From positions 1 through 64,000 of the forward strand of contig JAMHXF010000057.1 of the NCBI GenBank assembly GCA_035910535.1: a stretch of DNA of 64,000 nucleotides, written 5' to 3'. This document shows, in pieces, positions 45,494 through 53,690 of the stretch. Every line of letters starts with the position of its first letter. Position 1 is the first letter of the stretch. This DNA comes from Archangium_A sp035910535 (GTDB lineage: Bacteria > Myxococcota > Myxococcia > Myxococcales > Myxococcaceae). The notes below the pieces were generated by a model that saw nothing but the letters and a program-made list of their open reading frames with translations, had not been told where the DNA came from and did not search any database. Position numbers and translations under genes: made by a program.

Positions 45494-46306
45494 ATGCGTC
45501 GCCTCGCCCTGCTCTCTGCTCTCTGCTTCGCCGCCTGCCTCGACAAGACCCCGCCGGAGACCGCGCCCGAAGCGGTCGACGACAACCTGAAGTGGTTCTG
45601 GGTGCACGGCGATTCGGCCGACGACGCGACGCTGGCCGACGGCGCGGCGAAGTTGTCGGTCGCCGGCAAAGCAGACACGCGCACCACGCCGCTCAGGGGG
45701 CAAATGCGCAACCGCCTCGAAAGCGGAGATCTCACCAACGTGGGCCTCGAGGCCAACGACCCGTCGACCGCGCGCGGTGTCATCGTGGTGAACCTCTTCG
45801 ACTGCACGCTGCCGAAGCTGAGCGCCATTCTCGCGGCGAAAGATCAGAAGGCGCAGTACGTCGACGTGTACGAATCGTACGACCGCACGTTCACCACCGG
45901 CGACCTCGACGCCTTCGTCAGCGGCTCCAGCAACGTCTTGAACTGGGACATCGCCGCGCGCGTCGCGTTGCCGCTGGGCGATGTCTACGACTCGAACCTG
46001 AAGGGCGGCCTGCGCCGCGTCACCGCCTCGGCCGAGAGCGCCACGAAGGGCGACTTCATCATCGCGCGCACGTACCTCACGGGGCCGGCGACGTTTCAGA
46101 ACCCCAACACCACGAGCTACTTCCGTCAGGACTACCAGATTGAAGTCTTCTGGGAGCAGTCGCCGGGCCGCATCTTCCACGCGTACGGCATGTGGCGAGA
46201 CATCAAGACGTACGACCTCACCATTGAAGACAACGGCTTCTTGAACATCGTGCTCGACAACCTCGTGAAGTGGGACGACCAGACCGAAGTGCTCTGCAAG
46301 AAGTAG
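45494..46306 (+). CDS. Lipoprotein of unknown function
   Basis: Starting at the ATG of MRRLALLSALCFAAC gives a 270-residue lipoprotein (lipobox CFAAC). It begins 20 bp after the channel fusion stop, so the two are probably co-transcribed. The mature domain is mixed alpha/beta with many aromatic and charged residues (DNLKWFWVHGDSADDATLADGAAKL ... RGVIVVNLFDCTLPKLSAIL ... IEVFWEQSPGRIFHAYGMWRDI). I do not recognise the family. The position makes it a candidate partner or periplasmic accessory of the channel, which is inference from adjacency only. Confidence 0.7.
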   Translation: MRRLALLSALCFAACLDKTPPETAPEAVDDNLKWFWVHGDSADDATLADGAAKLSVAGKADTRTTPLRGQMRNRLESGDLTNVGLEANDPSTARGVIVVNLFDCTLPKLSAILAAKDQKAQYVDVYESYDRTFTTGDLDAFVSGSSNVLNWDIAARVALPLGDVYDSNLKGGLRRVTASAESATKGDFIIARTYLTGPATFQNPNTTSYFRQDYQIEVFWEQSPGRIFHAYGMWRDIKTYDLTIEDNGFLNIVLDNLVKWDDQTEVLCKK

Positions 46307-46346
46307 CCGGCTGCAATCGGGTCGGCGCGCGGCCGTAGTCAACGGC

Positions 46347-46709
46347 ATGAACGACACCAAGCGCTGCCCCGGTTGCTTCACCGACATCGACACCCGCGCC
46401 GCGCGTTGCCCGAGCTGCACGCAGCGCCAGCCCGACGCCCTCATGCACCGCGACGTGCCCGGTCGTGCCGTCGGTGGGGTGTGCGTCGCGCTCGCTCAGC
46501 ACTTCAACTGGGACGTCACGCTGATGCGCATTCTCTTCGTCACCAGCATGGCCTTCACCGGCGGCCTGGTGTTCTGGGTCTACGCCGCCGCGTGGTTGAT
46601 GACGCCGTTCAAGGCCACCGACAAAGCGCCGCTCGCGCGCTTCATCGACGGGCTGAGCAACCTCTTCTCACCGTCGCGCGGTGCCGTGCAGAAGGTCAGT
46701 GCCGACTGA
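46347..46709 (+). CDS. PspC-domain membrane protein with N-terminal zinc ribbon
   Basis: The 120-residue protein begins with a CPGC...CPSC zinc ribbon (residues 7-24). The PspC core follows: RAVGGVCVALAQHFNWDVTLMRILFVTSM, then a membrane helix ending in FWVYAAAWLMTP. PspC proteins act in the phage-shock envelope stress response, but PspA is not present in this window. The 3' end overlaps the convergent small membrane gene by 14 bp. Confidence 0.88.
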   Translation: MNDTKRCPGCFTDIDTRAARCPSCTQRQPDALMHRDVPGRAVGGVCVALAQHFNWDVTLMRILFVTSMAFTGGLVFWVYAAAWLMTPFKATDKAPLARFIDGLSNLFSPSRGAVQKVSAD

Positions 46710-46986
46710 CGATGCTGAACAGGATCCACGCGGCGAGGCCCCAGATGCCTGAGAGCGCGAGCGCCGAGAGCGCCTGCCAGCGCCCTTCGAGCTCCGGCTT
46801 GAGCGTGGTGCGAATCAGGCTCGCGATGGCCGAGATGACGGCCACCGAAACACTGATGACGGCGAGCGGCATGAAACACACCGCCAGCATCGGCATGAGC
46901 GAGAACAGCGTCAGCACCAGAGCGGCAATCGACGCCGCGAGGCTCAACACCGAGAGCGGGTCTGCGGGCCTCGTCGCTTCCTTCAC
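46696..46986 (-). CDS. Small two- or three-helix membrane protein
   Basis: A GTG start overlaps the stop of the zinc-ribbon membrane gene (GTGA), so the two are coupled. The 96-residue product is mostly hydrophobic: LSLAASIAALVLTLFSLMPM, then LAVISVSVAVISAIASLI, and a C-terminal helix LSALALSGIWGLAAWILFSI. The layout resembles DUF4190-like small membrane proteins, but the match is weak. It is probably a partner of the coupled upstream gene. Confidence 0.65.
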   Translation of the reverse strand: MKEATRPADPLSVLSLAASIAALVLTLFSLMPMLAVCFMPLAVISVSVAVISAIASLIRTTLKPELEGRWQALSALALSGIWGLAAWILFSIVSRH

Positions 46987-48335
46987 AGCTTGTCGCACTC
47001 CGGAGCACTGGTGATGACGCCGACGGGGATCACCTTCTTGAAGCCGTCGGCCACGCTCTGCCACTTCTGCTGCGGCAACTTGCACGAATACGCCTTGCCG
47101 TCTTCACCCTTCAGGCTCAGCTCGTAGGTCTCACCGCGCGCGCCTTGCCGCTCTGAACCGAGGGCCGTGCCGGCACGCAGCGCGCCGACAGCGGGCCACT
47201 CCGCCTGCAGGCCAGCGCCCTTCGCGTTCTCGGTGCGGGTCACCGTCCACCGGTCGATGGTGAAGTGGCACTTGTCTCCGTACACCGGCTCTTCGCGGTA
47301 CTTCGGCTTGCAGTCTTCACGGCGCTCGAAGGTGCCGTTGCCGCGGTCGACGTCGCGCGTGGTGCAGGTCTGGCCGTCGGGAATCTTGTTGGTGCTGCGC
47401 TGCTCGCGCGTGCGGCTGACGCGGTATGCGCCCGACGGCATCGAGTCGCACCACGCGCTGTCGCTGACCGCCGACATGGTCTCGATGGCGATGGTGCGCT
47501 CCCAGGAATGCGCGACGACGGTGAGCGGGAGCTCCTTCGTCCAGAACATCGAGATGCCGCAGCACCCGAGAAGCAGCGCCACCACTCCGCCGATGACCCA
47601 CGGCCACGGAAACTTCTTCTTCTTCTTCGCGGCGACGGCGGCCTTCGTCGGCGCGGCGGCGCCACGGTCGGCGACGCGCACGACCTGCTCACTGCCGTCG
47701 AGCGGGCTGCCGCAGTTGCGACAGTTGTGGGCCTTCGCGCCGTTGGGCGTCTGGCACGCCGGGCAGCTCACGTCGGCGCCGTCGAAGTCGTGGTTCGACG
47801 CGCTCTCTTTGCCGGCGGGCGGGAAGTAGCGCGAGGCCGCGTCTTGCTGCGCACCGCAGTTGGGGCAGAAGCGATTCGAAGCGCCGAGGAGGCCCTTCGT
47901 GTCGCAGTGCCCACAGTCCCACCACATCTCGAAGACGCCGACGACCTTGCCGGTGGGCGCTGCTTCCGTCGCGACCTGCTTGCCGAGCTTGCCCTGCGTG
48001 ATGCGCTGCAGCTCGCCGCGGTCGAACCACGCCGCGCCGCACGCCGCGCACAGGTCGAGCTCGATGCCCTTGTGCAACAGCGGGTTCATGGGGCCCTGGC
48101 CGCACGACGTGCACGCGAGCGGCTCGGTGGTGCGCGGCTTGTTCGCCGCGAACTTCACCAGCGACTGCAGATCGGTGAGCGACAACGAGAGCGACGTGAA
48201 GAACGCCGATGCCGTCTTCCAGTCGGCGAGCACACCGCTGCACGTGCTGCAGACATGCGCCTTCGTGCCGGGGCCGAAGACGTCCGGGGTGAGCGTCAAC
48301 GGCGTGGCGTCGCGAGGGCAGAGAGGAGCGGTCAC
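46983..48335 (-). CDS. Multi-zinc-ribbon single-pass membrane protein
   Basis: The 450-residue protein has a cytosolic N-terminal half with at least four zinc-binding CxxC pairs: CSTC; CTSC...CAACGAAWFDRGEL (zf-TFIIB type); CGHC...CPNC; and CPAC...CRNC. A Lys-rich patch (AAKKKKKFPWPW) precedes one membrane helix (VIGGVVALLLGCCGISMFW, about residue 252). The C-terminal domain of about 180 residues has several Cys (SAWCDSMPSGAYRV, QTCTTRDVDRGNGT, REDCKPKY) and is likely periplasmic. The architecture suggests signal relay or scaffolding across the inner membrane; the family is not named with confidence. It is coupled to the small membrane gene downstream. Confidence 0.75.
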   Translation of the reverse strand: MTAPLCPRDATPLTLTPDVFGPGTKAHVCSTCSGVLADWKTASAFFTSLSLSLTDLQSLVKFAANKPRTTEPLACTSCGQGPMNPLLHKGIELDLCAACGAAWFDRGELQRITQGKLGKQVATEAAPTGKVVGVFEMWWDCGHCDTKGLLGASNRFCPNCGAQQDAASRYFPPAGKESASNHDFDGADVSCPACQTPNGAKAHNCRNCGSPLDGSEQVVRVADRGAAAPTKAAVAAKKKKKFPWPWVIGGVVALLLGCCGISMFWTKELPLTVVAHSWERTIAIETMSAVSDSAWCDSMPSGAYRVSRTREQRSTNKIPDGQTCTTRDVDRGNGTFERREDCKPKYREEPVYGDKCHFTIDRWTVTRTENAKGAGLQAEWPAVGALRAGTALGSERQGARGETYELSLKGEDGKAYSCKLPQQKWQSVADGFKKVIPVGVITSAPECDKL

Positions 48336-48352
48336 GGCGCGCGACCGTAGCC

Positions 48353-49339
48353 CTACAGCCGAGTCGCGTGGCGCTCGAAGAAGTCGGCGATGCGCGGGAA
48401 GATTTCGTCGGGCGCGCGGCGGCCGAGCACGAGGTCTCCGTGGCCGTAGTCGGTCGAGAACCCTTCGCGGAGCCCGGCGCTGATGACGTCGACCGGGCCC
48501 GACACGAGCTGCTGTACGCGATGAGAGGTCGACGGCGGCGACAGGAAATCTTGCGCGCCGGCGATGGCGAGAATCGGCGCGCGAATCGCCTTCATGTTCG
48601 CGCGGTAGTCGAAGCCGTCTTCGCCGTCGAAGGCGCCGGTGCGCACCCAGCGCGCGAACTGCCGCCCGACACCGCCGCTGATGTCGGCCACCACGTGCGC
48701 GAGCGCCTGACGAATCACCACCGGGTCGACGTTCTCTTCGCGCAGCAGGTATTTACCGACGGGGTTCGGCGGCAACCCGAGCGGCCACGCCTTCGCGCCC
48801 AGCCGCAGAGGAAGGCTGGCGAGCCGCAGCGTCGGCCCCAGCGACGAGACGAAGCGCTGCACGCCGGGTTGCTCGGCGAACGTGAGCGGGCTGCCCAGCG
48901 TGGCGATGGCGCGGATGGGCGCCGTGGGGTTTCGCGCGAGGTGCGCGTACGCGAGCAACCCTCCGCGCGAATGGCCGACCCAGAAGACGCCTTCGCTGCC
49001 GGTGGAGGTGATGGCGCTCAACGCCGCGGCCACGTCGTGTTCGGCTTCGGTGTCGAACGTCGCGCCGTGCGCGCTGCCACCGAGCCCGTGGCCCCGCACC
49101 TCGAGCACCCACGCCTCGAAGCCGCGCCGCGCGAGGGCGCGCGCCACCGAGTAGCGCTCGTCGAAGTCGAGGTTGAAGCGGTTGGTGGCCAACGAATGTG
49201 CGAGCACCACCGGCTCTGCGAAGCGTCGCGGGCCGCGCGAATGGTAGCGACCGAGCGCGATGGCGCTGCCGTCGGCCGTGGGCACCCGGTAGAGCTGATC
49301 AGGCTCGAAGCGCAGCGCTGGCGCCGAGCGCAGCGGCAT
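48353..49339 (-). CDS. Alpha/beta hydrolase
   Basis: The 328-residue protein has the alpha/beta-hydrolase core: VVLAHSLATNRFNLDFDE (oxyanion region), WVLEVRGHGLGGS, nucleophile elbow GHSRGG, acid-containing strand APILAIAGAQDFLSPP and the catalytic His in TDYGHGDLVLGRRAPDEIFP. Its ATG directly abuts the stop of the metallophosphoesterase gene (TGAATG), so it is the second gene of that operon. It resembles lipase- or polyhydroxyalkanoate-depolymerase-like hydrolases; the substrate is unknown. There is no signal peptide. Confidence 0.9.
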   Translation of the reverse strand: MPLRSAPALRFEPDQLYRVPTADGSAIALGRYHSRGPRRFAEPVVLAHSLATNRFNLDFDERYSVARALARRGFEAWVLEVRGHGLGGSAHGATFDTEAEHDVAAALSAITSTGSEGVFWVGHSRGGLLAYAHLARNPTAPIRAIATLGSPLTFAEQPGVQRFVSSLGPTLRLASLPLRLGAKAWPLGLPPNPVGKYLLREENVDPVVIRQALAHVVADISGGVGRQFARWVRTGAFDGEDGFDYRANMKAIRAPILAIAGAQDFLSPPSTSHRVQQLVSGPVDVISAGLREGFSTDYGHGDLVLGRRAPDEIFPRIADFFERHATRL

Positions 49340-50083
49340 TCAGCGCAGGCCTTCGTGCAGCAACACCGGCTTGAACTTCGCGGCGTCACACGAGGCGAGC
49401 ACGTAGTTCACGCCGCCGTGAGGGCCCGTGAACCCCGCGCTGATGCCGGGCCCGTGCAGGTGGCCGTACACGCACGTCACCGGGCGCCACGCTTCGATGG
49501 AGCGCGAGAACGCGGTCTCGATGTTGTTCGAATAGAGCGGGGGAAAGTGCACGGCGCAGATCTTCACGCGCGGTGACGTGGCCTTGCTCAGCCTGGCGTC
49601 GGCGTCTTTGAAAGAGAGCGAGAGCCGGTTCACCTCGCGCTCGATGTAGTCGGGCTTCTGCTCTTCATCGCCCATTTCTCCGCCGGGCATCGGAGGGGCT
49701 TCAGGCGCCGTCCACAACCGCGAGCCGCCGATGACGTACGGGCCGACCTCCACCGCCGAGTTCTGAATGAACCCGACGAAGGACTTGAAGGGCTCGAACA
49801 GCTTGCGGAGCTTCGAGCTCGAGTCGCCCCACCAGTAGTCGTGGTTGCCGCGCAGCAGCACCTTCTGGCCGGGGCGCTCGTCGAGCCACTTCAAGTCGTC
49901 CATCACGTCGGCCGGGCGCGTACCCCACGAGATGTCGCCGGCGATGATGATGGCGTCGTCGTTGGTGACGGTGGCGTCCCAGTTGCGCTGCAGCGGCAAC
50001 GGGTGCTCGTCCCACCCGAAGCGGTGCATGTCTTTGTTCCGCGTCGAAGGAAGGTGGGTGTCGCCGATGGCGAAGAGCCGCAT
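49340..50083 (-). CDS. Calcineurin-like metallophosphoesterase
   Basis: Starting at the ATG of MRLFAIGDTHLP gives 247 residues with all five metallophosphoesterase motifs: GDTHL, IIAGDISWG, RGNHDYWW, AVHFPP and YGHLHG. These bind two metal ions for phosphoester hydrolysis. The pattern matches the YfcE/YkuE-like 'predicted phosphohydrolase' group often annotated as metallophosphoesterase without a known substrate. It is followed without a gap by the alpha/beta hydrolase. It is divergent from the ceramidase-like gene (116 bp between). Confidence 0.92.
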   Translation of the reverse strand: MRLFAIGDTHLPSTRNKDMHRFGWDEHPLPLQRNWDATVTNDDAIIIAGDISWGTRPADVMDDLKWLDERPGQKVLLRGNHDYWWGDSSSKLRKLFEPFKSFVGFIQNSAVEVGPYVIGGSRLWTAPEAPPMPGGEMGDEEQKPDYIEREVNRLSLSFKDADARLSKATSPRVKICAVHFPPLYSNNIETAFSRSIEAWRPVTCVYGHLHGPGISAGFTGPHGGVNYVLASCDAAKFKPVLLHEGLR

Positions 50084-50199
50084 GCGGGCCCTTTCGCGCA
50101 AGCCCGTGCGGCGGCGCAAGGGCATTCCCCTCGAAGCGACGATGTTTCCGCTCGGCGCGCGTGACTTGGCGCGCCGCTTCGACGAGGAAGCGCACCCAA

Positions 50200-52050
50200 A
50201 TGAAACGCGCGCTCGCCCTCGCCTCGCTGTTTCTCGTCGCCTGCCCGCCGGAAAAGCCGATGAGCAAAGGCACGCCGCCGACGAACTTCTGCCCCGGTGG
50301 GCCGACGTGCCCCGACGGCAACGACGGCAACTTCACCGTCGGCATGGCGAAGTTCGCCATCACGCCGAAACACTTCGAGCGCCCGCGCCCCGACTTCCTC
50401 AAGAGCAAGGGCGACATCTGCCCCGAGACCGCGCCGCTGGGCACCGACGGCCTGCCGCACTGCGCGGAGCTCATCGACAACGCGTGGAAAGACTGCGGCC
50501 ACGACGGCATCTGTCTGGGTGACGCGAACTACGTCGCGCCCGACGCCGATGGCTCACAGGCCGACGGCAAGCTCGACTGGTTCGTCGACTGTGGCCGCGA
50601 CCAGAAGTGCCCGGGCGACCCCGGCTACACCGGCCCCGACGCCGACGGCACCGAGGGCAACAACAAGTTCGACGGCTTCTGGCTCGCGGGCTTCGGCAAC
50701 AACATGGCCATGTACGACGTGCACGACGACACGTGGGCGCGCGCCGTCGTCATGAGCAACGGTGACATCACCATCGCCATCGTCAGCGTCGACTCGGTCG
50801 GGCTCTTCAACGACGACATCGTGAAGATGCGCGCGCGCGTGGCGAAGAAGACGCAGACCCCGCCGGACTTCATCATGGTCTCGTCGACGCACAGCCACGA
50901 GACGGCCGACACCATGGGCCAGTGGGGCCCGCGCAGCAGCCTGTTGCCCGAGCGCGGCGTCGACGACGTGTGGTTCGACCAGGTCGTCATCGAAGGCGTC
51001 GCGCAGGCCGTCATCGACGCGCAGCTCTCGGCGAAGCCCGCGAAGGTCTCCGTCGCGCAGGGAAAAATCGGCGCGCGCACGCGGGAGGTCGTCGCAGATC
51101 ACCGCGACCCGCAGGTGATGGACGACACCGTCAACGTGCTCAAGTTCACCGAGAAGGTCAGCGGCGAGGTCATCGGCACGCTCGTCAACTGGGGCTCGCA
51201 CCCCGAGGCGCTCAGCGACACCAACAACCACTCGTCGTCAGACTTTCCATGGGCGCTCCGCGAGGCGATGGAGAACGGCGTCTACAACAAGGCAGGTCAG
51301 CTGCTGACGCCGGGCGCGGGCGGCATGTGCCTGTTCCTGCAGGGCAAGGTCGGCGGTCTGCTCGGCCCGCTGCGCTCGAACCCCGTCACCGTCGACGGCG
51401 AGATGCCCAAAGCGCGCAGCTACGAGAAGACCAAGGCCATCGGCGACATCGTGGCCATGACGGCGCTCGAGGCGCTCGGTTCAGCGCAAGACATTCCCGC
51501 GCCGCTGCTCGCGTTCGGCCACCAGCCGTTTCTCTTTCGCGTCGAGAACGCCACGTTCCAGCTGGTGTTCATCAACTTCAGCATCTTGAAGCGCCGGCTC
51601 TTCGACTTCGACCGCATCAAGATCATCAGCGAAGAGAACTTTCCCAAGGTGCAGTCGGAGATTTCCAAGATTCAGCTCGGCCCCGTGCGGCTGCTCGGCG
51701 TGCCCGGCGAGCTCTTTCCCGAGCTCGGCATCGGCTACGACCCGCTGCTCGCGTACGGGGTGCCGCAGATTTCGGAAAGCAACCCGAACCCGCCGGACCT
51801 CAGCGCCGCGCCCGGCCCGCCGTACCTCGAGGAGCAGCTGGGCGGTGAGTTCAACATGATCGTCGGGCTCTCGGGCGACGAGGTCGGCTACCTGGTGCCG
51901 CCGTACGACTACAAACTTCACCCGACGCAGCCCTACGGCGAGCAGGCCGAAGGTCACCACTACGAAGAGACCAACTCGCTGGGTCCGTCGACGGTGCCGA
52001 CGATGCTCGAGCAGTGCGAGAAGTTGTTGTCGTGGGAGCCGGGGCTCTGA
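50200..52050 (+). CDS. Neutral ceramidase-like lipoprotein with calcium-type inserts
   Basis: The ATG at 50200, preceded by GAGGAAG, gives 616 residues starting with a lipoprotein signal (MKRALALASLFLVAC). The fold matches the N-terminal domain of neutral/alkaline ceramidases: FTVGMAKFAITP near the start, IAIVSVDSVGLFND, MVSSTHSHETADTMG (zinc-site His), TLVNWGSHPEALSD and a C-terminal GLSGDEVGYLVPPYDY. Residues about 95-170 hold two copies of a DCG-D-C-GD-Y-PDADG-K-D-F module with DADG calcium-loop character, an insert absent from classical ceramidases. It may hydrolyse sphingolipids or peptidoglycan-linked amides at the surface. The 3' end overlaps an opposing gene by 200 bp. Confidence 0.85.
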   Translation: MKRALALASLFLVACPPEKPMSKGTPPTNFCPGGPTCPDGNDGNFTVGMAKFAITPKHFERPRPDFLKSKGDICPETAPLGTDGLPHCAELIDNAWKDCGHDGICLGDANYVAPDADGSQADGKLDWFVDCGRDQKCPGDPGYTGPDADGTEGNNKFDGFWLAGFGNNMAMYDVHDDTWARAVVMSNGDITIAIVSVDSVGLFNDDIVKMRARVAKKTQTPPDFIMVSSTHSHETADTMGQWGPRSSLLPERGVDDVWFDQVVIEGVAQAVIDAQLSAKPAKVSVAQGKIGARTREVVADHRDPQVMDDTVNVLKFTEKVSGEVIGTLVNWGSHPEALSDTNNHSSSDFPWALREAMENGVYNKAGQLLTPGAGGMCLFLQGKVGGLLGPLRSNPVTVDGEMPKARSYEKTKAIGDIVAMTALEALGSAQDIPAPLLAFGHQPFLFRVENATFQLVFINFSILKRRLFDFDRIKIISEENFPKVQSEISKIQLGPVRLLGVPGELFPELGIGYDPLLAYGVPQISESNPNPPDLSAAPGPPYLEEQLGGEFNMIVGLSGDEVGYLVPPYDYKLHPTQPYGEQAEGHHYEETNSLGPSTVPTMLEQCEKLLSWEPGL

Positions 52051-52723
52051 CGCCACCGATGCGCACCGTGGCCTGCTTCATCACGAAGTCGATGGCCACG
52101 GCATGCCACGCCACCTGAGTCGCTGCTTCGTCGGCGCCGAAGCTCAGCGACGCGTCCCGCACGAGCTCGGTGACGTCGCTGTGAGCCAGTGACAGCGACT
52201 CCTGCTCGACGATGGCGCGCAGCACAGCAGCGCGTTGCAACGCTCGCCGCGTCTCGTGACGGAGCGCGCCGCGCCGCTGCACTTCCCGCTCGAGCTGCGC
52301 GTCGTCGATGACCGGGTCAACGCGCGCGACGAGCGCATCAAGCGCCTGCTCCTGCGCGGCGCGCCAACACGCGTGCGCGCGCTCCAGCTCGAGCTCTTCG
52401 AAGAGCCGCTCGAGCAACGCGTCGACGTCACGCACACCGGTGCGCCGCGTGAGCTCCTCGTCGCTGACGGTCAACACCTCGCAGACCACTGCCGTGCCCA
52501 CACGCGCCCCCACCTCGAGGTGACCGTCGCGCTCATCACCCGGCGCGATGCGCTCGTCGGGGCCACGCGCACGGCGCGGCGCGACTGAACGAATGAGCAC
52601 CTGCAACCGCTCGATGACGTCAACCTCCGTCACCGGCTCGGGGCCGGGCACCGACACTTCGAGCGCTCGCAGCGAGACGCGCCGCGATTTACGAGAAGAC
52701 GACCGGGGCTCCGTTCTGGGCAC
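51851..52723 (-). CDS. Truncated trigger-factor-like chaperone (no ribosome-binding domain)
   Basis: A GTG at 52723 opens a 290-codon frame. Residues about 20-62 match the start of the trigger factor PPIase domain (LEVSVPGPEPVTEVDVIERLQ). The PPIase core is collapsed to about 25 residues, then EELTRRTGVRDVDALLERLF to TVRIGG (residue 224) aligns by hand with the trigger factor C-terminal arm/chaperone domain. The N-terminal ribosome-docking signature (GFRxGKxP) is absent. Residues 225-290 are antisense to the ceramidase-like gene and low-complexity, as though the original stop near 52050 was lost. It lies 31 bp after the beta-barrel lipoprotein gene on the same strand, which suggests a chaperone for outer-membrane cargo. 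Confidence 0.55.
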   Translation of the reverse strand: MPRTEPRSSSRKSRRVSLRALEVSVPGPEPVTEVDVIERLQVLIRSVAPRRARGPDERIAPGDERDGHLEVGARVGTAVVCEVLTVSDEELTRRTGVRDVDALLERLFEELELERAHACWRAAQEQALDALVARVDPVIDDAQLEREVQRRGALRHETRRALQRAAVLRAIVEQESLSLAHSDVTELVRDASLSFGADEAATQVAWHAVAIDFVMKQATVRIGGVRAPAPTTTTSRTARASSAPSTDPASWSLRSGDLRPARRRAASGEVCSRTAAPGSRPRRPRARRSC

Positions 52724-52740
52724 GGCTCACCTACGCCGGG

Positions 52741-52760
52741 CCGTGAACGATGTTTCACGG
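52741..52760. promoter_or_regulatory. Small hairpin at the lipoprotein/trigger-factor junction
   Basis: A perfect 7-bp inverted repeat CCGTGAA-cgatgt-TTCACGG spans the stop codon of the beta-barrel lipoprotein gene. It begins 17 bp upstream of the next gene's GTG. It could slow translation re-initiation or weakly attenuate transcription. No T-run follows on the minus strand. Confidence 0.3.
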
Positions 52761-53651
52761 AGGCAAGACGACCGGCTGCGACTCCGGCTCAGGAGGCGGC
52801 ATCGGAGGGGGCGGCGGCAGGGGCGCGTCTTCAATACGAGGCGCAGCGCCGGGCGGTTTGGGGTCGAGGTCGGCGAAGCGCACCGACAGCCCACCGCTGA
52901 CAGGAATTCGCGCGCCGACCTCGGTGAGCGGCACCAACACCTCGGCGGCGACCGAGAAGCCCGACAGCGGCCGCCACGACAGCCCGGCAGAGACCATCGA
53001 CAACACGCCGATTGTCGTTCGCCCGTCGCTCGAGCTGCTGCAGCCGAAGTCGCACCGCTGGCTCTGCACGCCGTCCGCGTCGCTGATGGGGCCGGTGCCG
53101 AGCGTGACGCCCACCCAGGGCCGAAAGCGCTGCAGCGACGCGAAGAAGCTCAAGCCGCCGGTGAGCCCCGGCAACACGTACACCTTGTCGTCGACGAAGA
53201 GCCCACCCGAGCGCACCGGGAGCAGCGAGAGGCCGAGCTCTCCGGCGACGGTGAGCCCCACGTACGGGTTGAACGGCACGTCGTGCGCGACGCTCACGGC
53301 ACCGGTCACGGTGAAGGCTTCGCTGCTCGGTGAAAGGGCGCCCGGCGGCCCGTCGAAGCCTGCGGCCGTGAAGCCGAAGTTCAACGTCCCACCCAGCGAC
53401 GTGCGCCCATCGCGGAAGCGCGCGAGGCCTCCTCCTTCAATTTGAAACGCGGGGAACCCGAGCCCGTTCGCGGGGTTCGGCTCGGGCGGCGCGAACAACT
53501 TTCGAACGCCGACCCCGACACCGCTCGCGCCGGTGAAGCCCAGCGGCGCCGTGGGAATCGTCGACAGCCCGATGCGGCGAGACGCCATGCTCGTTGACGT
53601 CGTCGTGCAGCCGCTGAGCGCCACCAGGCCCACCACCGTCACCCATTTCAT
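52755..53651 (-). CDS. Outer-membrane beta-barrel-like lipoprotein with Pro-rich tail
   Basis: The ATG of MKWVTVVGLVALSGC gives 298 residues with a lipoprotein signal (LSGC). An upstream in-frame start would add a second hydrophobic stretch and is not preferred. The mature part is Gly-rich with alternating hydrophobic strands (GGTLNFGFTAAGF, AVSVAHDVPFNPYVGLTVAGELGLSLLP, TTIGVLSMVSAGLSWRPLSGFSVAAEVLVPL), consistent with a beta-barrel. It ends in a Pro-rich tail (PLPPPPPMPPPEPE). No named family. The trigger-factor-like gene follows on the same strand. Confidence 0.7.
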   Translation of the reverse strand: MKWVTVVGLVALSGCTTTSTSMASRRIGLSTIPTAPLGFTGASGVGVGVRKLFAPPEPNPANGLGFPAFQIEGGGLARFRDGRTSLGGTLNFGFTAAGFDGPPGALSPSSEAFTVTGAVSVAHDVPFNPYVGLTVAGELGLSLLPVRSGGLFVDDKVYVLPGLTGGLSFFASLQRFRPWVGVTLGTGPISDADGVQSQRCDFGCSSSSDGRTTIGVLSMVSAGLSWRPLSGFSVAAEVLVPLTEVGARIPVSGGLSVRFADLDPKPPGAAPRIEDAPLPPPPPMPPPEPESQPVVLPP

Positions 53652-53690
53652 GCGCGCGACGTGAGCAAGCGCCGCGCCGACGAGAAGCCC

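Noticed and set aside
52741..52762. Possible parS (ParB-binding) half-site TGTTTCACG
   Set aside because: The consensus palindrome TGTTTCACGTGAAACA is not completed; the right half reads GGAGGCA. It is better explained as one arm of a small 7-bp hairpin.
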